A stretch of DNA of 64,000 bases from an uncultured Actinomycetes bacterium (GTDB lineage Bacteria > Actinomycetota > CADDZG01 > WHSQ01): the NCBI GenBank assembly GCA_937863385.1, contig CALMBW010000002.1, positions 1 to 64,000 of the forward strand. The letters are read 5' to 3'. Shown piece after piece: positions 17,260 to 28,990 of this stretch (position 1 is its first letter; each line of letters begins with the position of its first letter). A program made the translations under genes and the position numbers. Below the pieces are notes generated by a model. It was not told the DNA's origin. It did not search any database and saw only the letters and a list, made by a program, of their open reading frames with translations.

Positions 17260-18755
17260 AAAGACGTCGAGAACATCTCTCCGAACTTCGTGCGCAGGTA
17301 GTCGATGAAGGGTCTGGCGGTTATCTGTTCTCCGAGGACCATCTGTCCAAGTTCTTTGGCCGGATAGAGGTAGCCGTGGTCGTAGACGTTCGTCTTTAGC
17401 CATTGAAGTAGCGGGCCGACCTCACCACGTGCCATGTCCTGGTGAAGGTTCGGAAGGTCCTTCTCCGCCTTCTCGAAGAAGGCTGCCGCATAGAGCGTGC
17501 CGAGCGTGTACGTGGGGAAGTAGCCGAGAGCGCCGATGCTCCAGTGCATGTCTTGCATCACACCGTCGGCATCGCTCGGCGGAGTGATCCCGACCCACTT
17601 CTGCATCCCCTCATTGAAGGCTTGTGGCAGATCGGCCACTTGTAGCTCATCCCGGAACAGCGCTAGCTCGATCTCGAACCGCAGTGCCACGTGCAGGTTG
17701 TAGGTCACCTCATCGGCCATCACGCGTATCAAGGTGCGTTGCGGGTGGTTCGCGCCGCGGTAGAAGGTCTGCTCGTCAACGTCTGCTAGCTGCTCGGGGA
17801 AGAAGTCCTTGATCCTCGGGTACAAGTATCCGCAGTACGCCCTTGAACGCCCGACCTGGTTCTCCCACAACCTTGACTGACTCTCGTGCATACCCAACGA
17901 GGGCACCTGGCCCGCCGGTGTCCCCTTGTGTTCCTCAGGGAGGTTCTGTTCGTAGAGAGCGTGCCCCGTTTCGTGAGCGGCAGCGTAGATGGACATCATG
18001 ATGGCGTTGGGATCCGCCTTCGTGGTCTGGCGAACGTCACCTTTGCTTACCGCCATGGTGAACGGATGCGGCGAGGTATCCAGCCGCCCTGCCTGACCAT
18101 CGAACCGCATCGCCTGGACCAACCAGTCGCACATCTGCTGCTGCTTGGCGCTGTCGTAGCTGCGGTCGATGAACGCCGGTCGCTCACCGGCAACGTCGAT
18201 GATCTGATCTACCAAGGGACGAAGGTCATCAGCGAGCTCATCGAACATGACCTCGACCTCTTTGGCGGTCATCCCCGGCTCGAAGTCATCTAGCAGAGCG
18301 TCGTACCGCTCGTTGGTCCAACCGATCGAGTCGGCAACCTGCTTCTTGAGCTCGATCATCTTCTTCAGATAGGGCTCGAGCATAGAGAAGTCGTCTGCAG
18401 GACGTGCCTTGGTCCAGACCTGGTAAGCCGTTGCCTCATGTTCGGCGAGCTCGCGAACGAGCGCCTCGGGGATCTTGGTGGCCTTGTCGTATTCGCGTTT
18501 GGTGATGCGAACGTTGGCCGCCTGCCACTGATCTAGCGAATCGTCCGTGCCGAGCTCCCCGAGCAGGTCACCCATCTCGGTGTTCGTCAAGCGGTCGTGG
18601 GCCATCGCTTGCAAGGTGGCAAGCGATCGGGCTCGGGCCGGACCGCCTTCGGGCGGCATCATCACCTCTTGGTCCCAGTGCATCAGGCGGATCGCCTGCG
18701 ACAGGTCTTCGAGCTCGGATAAACGCGCTGAGAACTTCTCCCACTTTTCATTCAT
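17256..18755 (-). CDS. Carboxypeptidase Taq family (M32) metallopeptidase
   Basis: Zinc carboxypeptidase of clan MA, 499 residues, the usual length. The active-site HETGH lies in AAHETGHALYEQNLP, and further family segments are GMHESQSRLWENQVGRS and the DMHWSIGALGYFPTYTLG region. The protein has no signal peptide, so it is cytoplasmic and probably recycles peptides. TAGGGT at 18767-18762 lies 6 nt before the ATG on the minus strand, so the mRNA is probably leaderless. It diverges from the phosphatase gene. Confidence 0.93.
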   Translation of the reverse strand: MNEKWEKFSARLSELEDLSQAIRLMHWDQEVMMPPEGGPARARSLATLQAMAHDRLTNTEMGDLLGELGTDDSLDQWQAANVRITKREYDKATKIPEALVRELAEHEATAYQVWTKARPADDFSMLEPYLKKMIELKKQVADSIGWTNERYDALLDDFEPGMTAKEVEVMFDELADDLRPLVDQIIDVAGERPAFIDRSYDSAKQQQMCDWLVQAMRFDGQAGRLDTSPHPFTMAVSKGDVRQTTKADPNAIMMSIYAAAHETGHALYEQNLPEEHKGTPAGQVPSLGMHESQSRLWENQVGRSRAYCGYLYPRIKDFFPEQLADVDEQTFYRGANHPQRTLIRVMADEVTYNLHVALRFEIELALFRDELQVADLPQAFNEGMQKWVGITPPSDADGVMQDMHWSIGALGYFPTYTLGTLYAAAFFEKAEKDLPNLHQDMARGEVGPLLQWLKTNVYDHGYLYPAKELGQMVLGEQITARPFIDYLRTKFGEMFSTSF

Positions 18756-18761
18756 CCGGTC

Positions 18762-18767
18762 ACCCTA
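18762..18767 (-). promoter_or_regulatory. -10 box (TAGGGT) of leaderless M32 peptidase promoter
   Basis: On the minus strand TAGGGT, 6 nt, then ATG at 18755. It is back to back with the phosphatase -10 box at 18791-18796. Confidence 0.5.
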
Positions 18768-18790
18768 TCCATGTGGCGGCGCTACTCCAA

Positions 18791-18796
18791 TAGCCT
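18791..18796 (+). promoter_or_regulatory. -10 box (TAGCCT) of leaderless phosphatase promoter
   Basis: TAGCCT, 6 nt, then ATG at 18803. The in-frame GTG at 18797 would touch the box and is unlikely to be the start. Confidence 0.5.
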
Positions 18797-18802
18797 GTGC
18801 GG

Positions 18803-19336
18803 ATGCTGATCCTTTTCGTGTGCAGCGGGAACATCTGTCGTTCGCCCATGGCTGAAGCCCTTTTCCGCCATGAGGTGCAACGCAGGGGTGTGGTTGGAGT
18901 CGAAACGGCTTCGGTGGGGACCTGGGGTCAGGACGATTCGCCTGCGACCCCTCACGCTGTCGAGGTGATGAGAGCTCGTGGGATCGACATGTCAGAGCAT
19001 CGCGGCCGGACGGCAGCCGCCCCGTCTTTGGCGGCCGCCGACCTGATCGTGGTCATGACCAGCGTGCACTCCAAGGAAGTGACCGCGTTGAACGCATCGG
19101 TGGGTGAGCGGGTGCGGCTGCTTAAGGAGCTCTCCGCCCTGAAGCCCGCCGACCTGGGCCAAGGTTCCCCCGAGACCCGGCTGGCAGCGATCCTTTCGGC
19201 AACCCGGCCCCCGTGGCGCCGTGAGATGGATCTCGATGACCCATACGGGATGCCCCTCAATGTCTATGACCGGACGGCAGAGATGCTGTCCGAACACATC
19301 TCCGAGCTGGCAAGGCTCCTCTTCGACCCCCTTTGA
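18803..19336 (+). CDS. Low-molecular-weight protein tyrosine phosphatase
   Basis: Cytosolic phosphatase, 177 residues. The P-loop CSGNICRS begins at Cys7 with Arg13, and the general-acid Asp lies in DLDDPYG near the C terminus. The family removes phosphate from tyrosine or, in some members, arginine; B. subtilis YwlE is an arginine phosphatase often found beside tsaC and rpiB. The same neighbourhood here makes a YwlE-like role possible, but no McsB is in the window. Confidence 0.9.
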   Translation: MLILFVCSGNICRSPMAEALFRHEVQRRGVVGVETASVGTWGQDDSPATPHAVEVMRARGIDMSEHRGRTAAAPSLAAADLIVVMTSVHSKEVTALNASVGERVRLLKELSALKPADLGQGSPETRLAAILSATRPPWRREMDLDDPYGMPLNVYDRTAEMLSEHISELARLLFDPL

Positions 19337-19343
19337 GGGGCCA

Positions 19344-19349
19344 TAGGAT
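19344..19349 (+). promoter_or_regulatory. -10 box (TAGGAT) of leaderless rpiB promoter
   Basis: TAGGAT, 6 nt, then ATG at 19356, just after the phosphatase stop. Confidence 0.5.
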
Positions 19350-19355
19350 GAGTCG

Positions 19356-19811
19356 ATGAGGATCGCTCTCGGCTCCGATCATGCGGGCTACCCCTTAAAG
19401 AGCCTCGTTGCCAAACACCTGCTGGACGCCGGTCACGACGTTCTGGATGTCGGTACCGATTCCGAGGAATCGGTCGATTACCCGGAGTTCTGCGCGACCG
19501 CGGCACGGGCGGTAAGCGCAGGGCAGGCCGACCTTGCCATCGTCTTCGGAGGCAGCGGGCAAGGCGAGCAGATCGCTGCCAACAAGGTCCATGGGATCAG
19601 AGCGGCTCTCTGTGTCAACGAATGGATGGCGCGGATGGCGCGCAGTCATAACGATGCCAACGTGCTCGCATTGGGGGCCCGGGTGCTCGGCTCGGATCTG
19701 GCGCTTTCGATCGTGGACACGTTCCTTGGCCAGAGCTTCGATGGCGGACGACATGAACGGCGGGTAGGTCAGATCACACAGATCGAACAAGAGGAGTGTG
19801 GGCGTGAGTAA
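19356..19811 (+). CDS. rpiB: Ribose-5-phosphate isomerase B
   Basis: Interconverts ribose 5-phosphate and ribulose 5-phosphate, 151 residues. The start [15 protein letters not shown] is diagnostic. The segment [14 protein letters not shown] matches the Mycobacterium type, in which a Glu replaces the E. coli Cys as catalytic base. Its 3' end overlaps glyA by 8 nt, so the two are likely co-translated. Confidence 0.94.
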   Translation: MRIALGSDHAGYPLKSLVAKHLLDAGHDVLDVGTDSEESVDYPEFCATAARAVSAGQADLAIVFGGSGQGEQIAANKVHGIRAALCVNEWMARMARSHNDANVLALGARVLGSDLALSIVDTFLGQSFDGGRHERRVGQITQIEQEECGRE

Positions 19812-21069
19812 TCCCGGTTGGGCAGATTGGGCAGCGGTCGAGAAGGTCGATCCCGAGGCAGCCGAAGCGATCCTGAAGGAAGTGCATCGCGAGAACACCA
19901 AGATCGAACTGATCGCCTCCGAGAACTTCTCATCCACAGCCGTGCTTGCCGCCCTTGGAACCCCGCTCACCAACAAGTATGCGGAAGGCTACCCAGGCAA
20001 GCGTTACTACGGCGGTTGTGAGTTCGTCGATGTGGTTGAGCAACTCGCGATCGATCGGGCGAAGACGATCTTCGGCGCCGAGCACGTCAACGTGCAACCA
20101 CATTCGGGAGCGTCCGCGAATGCCGCCGCCTACTTCGCGTTCCTGGAGCCAGGCGACAAGATCATGGGGCTATCACTCGCGCACGGTGGCCACCTGACTC
20201 ACGGGCATTTCGCTTCGTTCTCGGGAAAGCTCTTCGATGTTGCGCCCTACACGGTCGACAAGGAGACCGAGCGCATCGACATGGACGAGGTCCGTGACAT
20301 CGCCCTAAGGGAGCGACCGAAGATGATCGTGGCCGGCGCATCGGCGTACTCACGGCTGTGGGACTTTCCGGCGTTCAAGTCGATATGCGACGAGATCGGG
20401 GCGTTGTTCCTCGTAGATGCCGCTCACTTCTTAGGTCTGATCGCCGGAGGTGCTCACCCGAACCCTGTTCCCTATGCTGATGTTGTTACCGCGACCACCC
20501 ACAAGACGATGCGGGGGCCGCGCGGGGCGATGATCATGTGCAAGCAGGAGCACGCCTCCGCGATCGACAAGAGCGTTTTCCCAGGATGGCAAGGCGGGCC
20601 CTTGATGCATTCGATCGCCGGCAAGGCAGTCGCTTTCGCCGAAGCACTGGGGGACACCTTCAAGGAGTACGCACACCAAACCGTCAAGAACGCCCAGACG
20701 CTGGCGCAGACCCTCACCGAAGAAGGCTGTCGGATCGTCTCCGGAGGCACCGACAATCACCTCATGCTCGTCGACCTTCAACCTCTGGGGATAACGGGGA
20801 AGGAAGCCGAGGAACGTCTCGACCAGGTCGGGATCACCGTCAACAAGAACGCGATCCCATACGACCCCGAGAAGCCCTTCATAGCCTCCGGTATCCGTGT
20901 GGGAACCCCAGCGATCACTACCTGCGGGATGAAAGAGACGGAAACTGCGGAGGTGGGTCGATTGATCGCTCGCACGCTGAAGGACCCTTCTCAAGCTGCA
21001 GCAGATGAGGTGCAGGCCCGGGTGATCGAGCTTACGGAGAGGTTCCGGCCCTATCCGGACGTGCGCTGA
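19804..21069 (+). CDS. glyA: Serine hydroxymethyltransferase
   Basis: PLP enzyme that moves a one-carbon unit from serine to tetrahydrofolate, 421 residues. The PLP lysine is in [16 protein letters not shown]-terminal ELIASENF and [13 protein letters not shown] are invariant SHMT segments. The GTG at 19804 is chosen because GAGGAG ends 7 nt upstream; the in-frame GTG at 19798 would leave only 1 nt. Confidence 0.95.
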   Translation: MSNPGWADWAAVEKVDPEAAEAILKEVHRENTKIELIASENFSSTAVLAALGTPLTNKYAEGYPGKRYYGGCEFVDVVEQLAIDRAKTIFGAEHVNVQPHSGASANAAAYFAFLEPGDKIMGLSLAHGGHLTHGHFASFSGKLFDVAPYTVDKETERIDMDEVRDIALRERPKMIVAGASAYSRLWDFPAFKSICDEIGALFLVDAAHFLGLIAGGAHPNPVPYADVVTATTHKTMRGPRGAMIMCKQEHASAIDKSVFPGWQGGPLMHSIAGKAVAFAEALGDTFKEYAHQTVKNAQTLAQTLTEEGCRIVSGGTDNHLMLVDLQPLGITGKEAEERLDQVGITVNKNAIPYDPEKPFIASGIRVGTPAITTCGMKETETAEVGRLIARTLKDPSQAAADEVQARVIELTERFRPYPDVR

Positions 21070-21139
21070 TAGGTTGACCGGCGATGTCGGGGAGCGGGCG
21101 GGTCGTCCTGGCGCTAGGTATGCGAGGAGGCTCTAGTTG

Positions 21140-22237
21140 ATGCCCTACGTTGTGGTTGGTTCGGTTGCGTTCATCGTGACCTTCCTGACCACACCACTCG
21201 TTCGTTGGTTGGTAGTCCGCTTGGGTGCCATCGACAAACCGAACGATCGCAAGGTTCATGCCATGCCCACACCGACGCTCGGTGGACTGGCGATGTTCCT
21301 CGGCATCCTTGCTGCTGGAGCCGTGGCCTTCTTCTCGGGTGACTTCGAACGAGTCTTCGAACAATCGTCAGAGGCATGGGGCATCGCTGCTGGAGGACTC
21401 GTGATCTTCATCCTTGGGGCCGTGGACGACATCCGTGACCTCCCTGCCCCCGTGAAACTTGCCGGGCAGGTCTTCGCAGCCGGGATCCTGTTCCTGAGCG
21501 GCGTCAAGATGCAGTTCATCATCACCCCCGATCAGACGATCTTCCTAGGTGACGACGTGAGCGTGCTGATAACGGTGCTGTGGCTGGTCGCCATGATGAA
21601 CGCGATCAACCTGGTGGACGGGCTGGACGGCCTAGCGGCCGGGATCGTCTCCATCGCCTCGGCGTCGTTCTTCGTCTACAGCTACAACCAGGCCGACGAG
21701 TTCATCCTTACCAATACGGCACCCTTGGTGGCGATCATGTTGGTTGGTGTAACGCTTGGGTTCCTTCGCTACAACTTCTTTCCCGCCAAGATCTTCATGG
21801 GGGACTCGGGAGCGATGTTGCTCGGACTGGTGTTGGGGGCCACCACGGTGATCGGTGTCGGTAAGGCCGGAGTGTCCATCCCCTCTACCTCAGACGTCTT
21901 TCTTGCCTACTTCCCTTTGTTGATCCCGCTGATGGTTCTCGCCCTGCCGTTCGTCGATGCTCTGCTTGCGATCATCCGCAGGGCCCGGGGCCGGCGCAGC
22001 GTCTTCCACGCCGACAAGGAGCATCTTCACCACCGCCTGATGGATCTGGGCCACGGCCATCGACAGGCGGTCATAGTGATGTACGTGTGGTCGGCCCTTG
22101 CTGGAGGCGCCGGCCTGGCCTTCACCTATCTCGATAGCGCGGATGTCGTCTTCGCGTTGCCGATCGCGGTAACGGCGCTCGTTCTCTACACGCTGTTCCC
22201 AGCGATAACCAAGGCGATCCAATCGAGGTTGCAGTAG
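21140..22237 (+). CDS. Undecaprenyl-phosphate N-acetylhexosamine-1-phosphate transferase (WecA/TagO/Rfe type)
   Basis: Polytopic membrane enzyme (365 residues, about 11 helices) that starts a lipid-linked glycan by transferring sugar-1-phosphate from a UDP-sugar to undecaprenyl phosphate. The Asp motifs are GAVDDIRDLP, NLVDGLDGLAAG and FMGDSGAML; the C-terminal cytosolic loop has HLHHRLMDLGHGHRQAV, typical of the WecA/TagO branch. GAGGAGG (21124-21130) precedes the ATG; a TTG at 21137 is an equally possible start. Glycan type cannot be told. Confidence 0.9.
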   Translation: MPYVVVGSVAFIVTFLTTPLVRWLVVRLGAIDKPNDRKVHAMPTPTLGGLAMFLGILAAGAVAFFSGDFERVFEQSSEAWGIAAGGLVIFILGAVDDIRDLPAPVKLAGQVFAAGILFLSGVKMQFIITPDQTIFLGDDVSVLITVLWLVAMMNAINLVDGLDGLAAGIVSIASASFFVYSYNQADEFILTNTAPLVAIMLVGVTLGFLRYNFFPAKIFMGDSGAMLLGLVLGATTVIGVGKAGVSIPSTSDVFLAYFPLLIPLMVLALPFVDALLAIIRRARGRRSVFHADKEHLHHRLMDLGHGHRQAVIVMYVWSALAGGAGLAFTYLDSADVVFALPIAVTALVLYTLFPAITKAIQSRLQ

Positions 22238-22241
22238 AGCC

Positions 22242-22406
22242 ATGGCAGCCCTCCAGTGCCCGGTCTGCGAGTTGAGGTTCGCAACCGACAGAGACATGAA
22301 TGATCACATCGCTCTCGACCATCCCGACTTCGATCTCGAGCCCAAGGATCCAAAGGACAGATATCGCCTGGAGCAACGGGAACGGTCGCTGAAAGGTCCT
22401 CGCTGA
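22242..22406 (+). CDS. 54-residue C2H2 zinc-finger microprotein
   Basis: The ATG lies 4 nt after the previous stop. The product begins MAALQCPVCELRFATDRD and gives Cys-X2-Cys-X12-His-X4-His, a classical C2H2 spacing, followed by a charged tail (KDPKDRYRLEQRERSLK). C2H2 fingers are uncommon in bacteria. It may bind nucleic acid or simply be a structural zinc protein. Co-transcribed with the glycan transferase gene. I recognise no named family. Confidence 0.7.
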   Translation: MAALQCPVCELRFATDRDMNDHIALDHPDFDLEPKDPKDRYRLEQRERSLKGPR

Positions 22407-22575
22407 TACTTGACGCAATAGGGGGATGCGACCTTCGTCTGATAGGTGTGTCCTACCGTTGCTGGGTGTGTCCAAACTTTTCCGCAACCCCAGGTAGCGA
22501 CCTTCGGATGAAGTGAACGCGGGGTGTGGTGACTAAGTAGCTCCTTGTCAGCAAGCCCGGATCAAGGAGAAACCG
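22407..22575 (+). promoter_or_regulatory. Upstream region of surface-protein gene with paired direct repeats
   Basis: Two repeat pairs are visible: GCGACCTTCG at 22428-22437 and 22497-22506, and GTGTGTCC at 22446-22453 and 22466-22473 (20 bp apart, two helical turns). They suggest binding of a dimeric regulator. A CAAGGAG ribosome site lies 9 nt before the ATG. Confidence 0.4.
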
Positions 22576-24201
22576 ATGTCCCGCCGTTTGAACCTCCCCG
22601 TCCTCCTCACCGCGCTCTTGGCCGCCTTGCTTCTGGTGGCCGCGCCCTCCGTCGCATGGGCTGGGGATGATCCCAAGCAGTTGTCAACCGGTTCAGATGA
22701 TGACGGCTACGCCAAGCTGCGAGATGACGACGATGATGCAGAGGCCGAAGGGGTAGACGACGACGACAGTGGCGATGGCAACAGCGGCGGTTCGGGGGGT
22801 TCGGGCGGCAACGACAGCGCCGAGAACCCTGCCGATGCATCTGCTGCCTCCCAGGACGTGAACTCCGGAAGCAACGAGACGGGTGGTGACACCGTCAAGA
22901 ACGGCGGTGACACCGGTGACGCCGGAACCAAAGACACCGGCGGTGACACCGTCAAGAACTCCGGCGACGCCGGAACCAAAGACACCGGCGGTGACACCGT
23001 CAAGAACTCCGGCGACGCCAAGGACTCCGCCGGTGACACCGGTGACGCCGGAACCAAAGACACCAAGGGTGACACCGTCAAGAACTCCGGCGACTCGAAG
23101 GACTCCGCCGGTGACACCGGTGACGCCGGAACCAAAGACACCAAGGGTGACACCGTCAAGAACTCCGGCGACTCGAAGGACTCCGCCGGTGACACCGGTG
23201 ACGCCGGAACCAAAGACACCAAGGGTGACACCGTCAAGAACTCCGGCGACTCCAAGGACACCGGAGAGACCAACGGATCGAACGACTCCAAGGACTCCAA
23301 GGACGACAACGGAAAGGACACCGGCGACTCCAAGGACGACAACGGAAAGGACACCGGCGACTCCAAGGACTCCAAGGACTCCAAGGACGACAACGGAAAG
23401 GACTCCAAGGACTCCAAGGACTCCAAGGACGACAACGGAAAGGACACCGGCGACTCCAAGGACGACACCAGCGATATCGATGACGACGGCATCCCCGACG
23501 GCAAGGATGATGACGACGACAACGACGGCATCCCCGACGCGGATGACTCCGACGACGACAACGACGGCATCCCCGACGTGGATGACTCCGACGACGACGA
23601 TCCCGGAAATGGTGACGGTGATGACGACGGAGTGCCTAACGACGATGACTCCGACGACGACAACGACGGCATCCCCGACGTGGATGACTCCGACGACGAC
23701 AACGACGGCATCCCCGACGTGATCGACGCGGATGACGGCAACCCCATCGATTCTGATGGCGACGGCATCCCCGATGTGGTCGACGCCGACGACGACAACG
23801 ACGGCATCCCCGACGCGGATGACGCCGACGACGACAACGACGGCATCCCCGACGTCGAGGAGCCTCAGGTCATCGATTCGGACAACGACGGCATCCCCGA
23901 CGTGGACGACCTCGACGACGACAATGACGGCACTCCGGATGACCAAGACGGTGACGACGACGGGGACGGAACGCCGGACGACCAAGAGGTTCTAGGCGAC
24001 ACTCAGGGATCGTCCACCTCGGATGGCGCGCAGCAGCGACCTGCAGACACCAAGGTGGCGGGTGCCGTGGAGGAGCGCGGATCTGGGGTGCTGCCCTTCA
24101 CGGGTGCCGGGATCCTGACCATGCTCGGTGCAGGCCTTGGCCTGACCGCAGCGGGAGGCGGACTCTTGGCAACTCGCCGCCGTAAGCGCTCTGAGACCTA
24201 G
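22576..24201 (+). CDS. Asp-rich LPFTG-anchored surface protein with calcium-binding repeats
   Basis: 541 residues: a signal peptide (1-29, cut after VAWA), an acidic Gly/Asp linker, a 26-residue repeat (residues about 150-227, three near-identical copies plus partial ones), then Lys-Asp-Ser low complexity, a run of thrombospondin-type-3-like repeats (DDDNDGIPDxDD, residues about 300-475) and a sortase signal LPFTG followed by a hydrophobic helix and RRRKR. It should be covalently cell-wall linked and bind many Ca2+ ions, as a stalk or adhesin. No sortase is in the window. A strong terminator follows. Confidence 0.88.
   Translation: MSRRLNLPVLLTALLAALLLVAAPSVAWAGDDPKQLSTGSDDDGYAKLRDDDDDAEAEGVDDDDSGDGNSGGSGGSGGNDSAENPADASAASQDVNSGSNETGGDTVKNGGDTGDAGTKDTGGDTVKNSGDAGTKDTGGDTVKNSGDAKDSAGDTGDAGTKDTKGDTVKNSGDSKDSAGDTGDAGTKDTKGDTVKNSGDSKDSAGDTGDAGTKDTKGDTVKNSGDSKDTGETNGSNDSKDSKDDNGKDTGDSKDDNGKDTGDSKDSKDSKDDNGKDSKDSKDSKDDNGKDTGDSKDDTSDIDDDGIPDGKDDDDDNDGIPDADDSDDDNDGIPDVDDSDDDDPGNGDGDDDGVPNDDDSDDDNDGIPDVDDSDDDNDGIPDVIDADDGNPIDSDGDGIPDVVDADDDNDGIPDADDADDDNDGIPDVEEPQVIDSDNDGIPDVDDLDDDNDGTPDDQDGDDDGDGTPDDQEVLGDTQGSSTSDGAQQRPADTKVAGAVEERGSGVLPFTGAGILTMLGAGLGLTAAGGGLLATRRRKRSET
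23023..23256 (+). repeat. Three tandem 78-bp coding repeats
   Basis: Units at 23023-23100, 23101-23178 and 23179-23256 are nearly identical and encode 26 residues each (starting DSAGDTGDAGTKDTKGD). Degenerate copies lie on both sides. High nucleotide identity suggests recent expansion and probable length variation between strains. Confidence 0.85.
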
Positions 24202-24223
24202 GGATACAACCCACTCGTTGCAT

Positions 24224-24255
24224 GAAAGGAGGGGCCCATCCGGGCCCCTCCTTTC
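24224..24255 (+). terminator. Strong intrinsic terminator before the atp operon
   Basis: A perfect 14-bp stem (GAAAGGAGGGGCCC and its complement) with loop ATCC ends in CTTTC. It separates the surface-protein gene from the atp operon. Confidence 0.85.
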
Positions 24256-24481
24256 CGTTGTGCCGAGTGCCGTGCCGATGCGCTAGATTTCGGGGCCTAG
24301 AGACAAAGGTTTTGGTGGACCAAAAGTGTATTCTGCAGGGCATAGGGATTTGTGAAAGAATTCACAAGCTGCACGCTGGCGGCCCAGACCTGCCGGCAGG
24401 GTGTGGGGTTAGGATGCTTCGGCTTCCAGCCCCGAGGGTTCGAAAAGCCACGTGGACGGTGTGGTCCAAGGGAGGAACCGG
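24256..24481 (+). promoter_or_regulatory. Upstream region of the atp operon
   Basis: Two clean inverted repeats lie here: TTTTGGT-GG-ACCAAAA (24310-24325) and TTGTGAA-AGAA-TTCACAA (24350-24367). TATTCT at 24329-24334 lies between them and could be the -10 box. They may be operators or leader hairpins. No gene is seen. Confidence 0.4.
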
Positions 24482-24709
24482 GTGAGCAAAAGGCCCGAGG
24501 GATTCGGCAAAGCGTCGGGAGAAGCAGCGAAAGGGCTCTCTCTGGCGTTCGAGTTCGCCGGTGCCGTGTTCCTTTTCTGGTTCCTGGGGCGCCTAGTGGA
24601 TAGCTGGCTACAAACGGACCCGTGGGCACAGCTGGTTGGTGCCTTGATCGGCTGGGCCGGTGGGTTCTTGCACGTCTATTACGCAACGAGGGAGACCAAG
24701 ACGCAGTGA
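24482..24709 (+). CDS. atpZ: AtpZ/AtpI-like small membrane protein
   Basis: 75 residues with two predicted helices (AFEFAGAVFLFWFLGRLVD and QLVGALIGWAGGFLHVYY), the AtpZ pattern of ATP synthase operons, thought to help ring assembly or Mg/Ca uptake. The GTG at 24482 has GGAGG 6 nt upstream. The stop overlaps the next start (GTGA). Confidence 0.8.
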   Translation: MSKRPEGFGKASGEAAKGLSLAFEFAGAVFLFWFLGRLVDSWLQTDPWAQLVGALIGWAGGFLHVYYATRETKTQ

Positions 24710-25108
24710 TCGAGCTGGCGATGGTGCATCGGATGATCAAGAGGGGGCTGATCCTTGCTCCGGTGATCGTGCTCGCTTTCACGCTCGCGTCCGATGTCTC
24801 CTGGGGAGTTTCAGCCGCCATCGGGATCGCCCTTACTCTCGGCAACCTGTGGGTCGCTGGACGCATCATCGGTGGGGTCGCCGAGAACGCACCTCACGCA
24901 CTGCTTGTGGCCGGGATGGCCGCGTTCGCCGGGGGGATGTTGGTCCTCACCGGGATCGCTATCGGTCTGAAGCGCATCGATTATCTGGAGTTCGCAGTAA
25001 CCGGTATCACTTTGGTCGCCCTCCATGTCGTGCTCGTCTCGTGGGAGGCGGCCAACACTTTCCTGAAACTCCCCCCTAAGTCCGCATCCGACAACAAGGA
25101 GCTGGTGC

Positions 25109-25119
<11 letters not shown>
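24706..25119 (+). CDS. atpI: ATP synthase protein I
   Basis: 137 residues, four predicted membrane helices, hydrophobic throughout with a short soluble tail. Family resemblance is weak at sequence level; position before atpB and topology support AtpI, the c-ring assembly factor. Start GTG overlaps atpZ by 4 nt; the gene runs 11 nt into atpB. Confidence 0.78.
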
Positions 25120-26231
<1,112 letters not shown>

Positions 26232-26254
26232 TTCTCGGAGGAGCTGAGTAAGTC

Positions 26255-26824
26255 ATGGGTTATCTGAACGGACTTCTCATCCTTGCGGAGGAGACTGAGG
26301 CCGAGCCCACCGGGCTCGACCTCGTCTTGCCCAATACCGCCGAGCTGATCTGGGCCACTATCGCCTTCCTGATCGTGGCGTTCTTCCTTATGAAGGTCGC
26401 CTTCCCGAAGATCCGTGCTGCAGTAGAGGCACGGGAGTCGGAGATCGCGGGGAACCTGGAGAGCGCAGAACGGTCAAAGACCGAAGCTCAGGGTCAGCTG
26501 GATGAGTACCGCAAACAACTCGCCGAGGCTCGCGCCGAGGCGAACAAGATCATCGAAGAAGCCCGCTCGTCGGCAGAGCAGGTCCGCAAGGACCTGATCG
26601 CCAAGGCCGAAGCCGAGGCACAGCAGATCGTCTCGCGCGCTTCAGACCAGATCGAGGCCGAGCGCAGCCGCACCATGGACAGCCTCCGTGGTGAGGTGGC
26701 GACCCTGGCGGTCTCACTGGCGGAGAAGGTTGTGTTGGGCGAGATCGATGCCAGCCGCCGCAAGCAGCTCGTCGACTCCTACATCAGTGAGGTCGGCGGC
26801 ATGAGCGGGGGGAGTAATAACTGA
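26255..26824 (+). CDS. atpF: ATP synthase Fo subunit b
   Basis: Peripheral stalk subunit, 189 residues: one membrane helix (about residues 29-50, ELIWATIAFLIVAFFLMK) and a long charged coiled coil (EARESEIAGNLESAERSK onward). GGAGGAG lies before the ATG. It shares 1 nt with atpH. Confidence 0.93.
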   Translation: MGYLNGLLILAEETEAEPTGLDLVLPNTAELIWATIAFLIVAFFLMKVAFPKIRAAVEARESEIAGNLESAERSKTEAQGQLDEYRKQLAEARAEANKIIEEARSSAEQVRKDLIAKAEAEAQQIVSRASDQIEAERSRTMDSLRGEVATLAVSLAEKVVLGEIDASRRKQLVDSYISEVGGMSGGSNN

Positions 26825-27356
26825 TGGCGGATGAGCTCGTTCACGGATATGCCGAGGCCCTGTTCAAGGTCGCCCAGACCGAAGGTGCGCTCGACAAGGT
26901 CGAGGACGAACTGTTCCGCTTAGGGAAGCTCCTAGAGAGCAACCACGAGCTGAAGCAGGCACTTTCGGACAGCAACACCCCGCGGGCCGAACGCATAAAG
27001 GTCCTGGACGAGCTCCTTGCGGACAAGGTGTCGCGCCACACCATGGGTCTGGTGACCTTCATCGTCGCTCAGGACCGGGCGCGGCAGCTACCGCAGATCT
27101 TGGAAGAGCTTTCCCGGATCGCGGCCGAGTCCCGCAAGGCCGTCCTTGCCGAGGTGCGTAGTGCCGTGCCGCTTGACGATGACCAAAGTGCGCAGCTCGC
27201 TGACGCACTCTCGAAAGCGACCGGCATGAACGTCACGGTCAAGGTTCTCGTCGATGAATCGGTGATCGGCGGGATCTACGCAAAAGTCGGAGACACCATC
27301 ATCGACGGCACCGTTAAGCGCCGTCTCGAACAGTTGAAAGAGCAGGTGAAGGCCTG

Positions 27357-27357
<1 letters not shown>
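26824..27357 (+). CDS. atpH: ATP synthase F1 subunit delta
   Basis: Links the stalk to the F1 head, 177 residues. The N-terminal helical domain begins [13 protein letters not shown] and the C-terminal domain has the conserved [23 protein letters not shown]. It is a separate gene, not fused to subunit b as in mycobacteria. Overlaps atpF and atpA by 1 nt each. Confidence 0.94.
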
Positions 27358-28988
<1,631 letters not shown>

Positions 28989-28990
28989 CT

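Noticed and set aside
23023-23256. Tandem 78-bp repeats as a CRISPR array
   Set aside because: Units are contiguous, in frame and without spacers.
22693-23985. 430-codon minus-strand frame opposite the Asp-rich surface protein
   Set aside because: It is the antisense of Asp codon repeats (GAC/GTC) and gives a Val-rich low-complexity product without start context.
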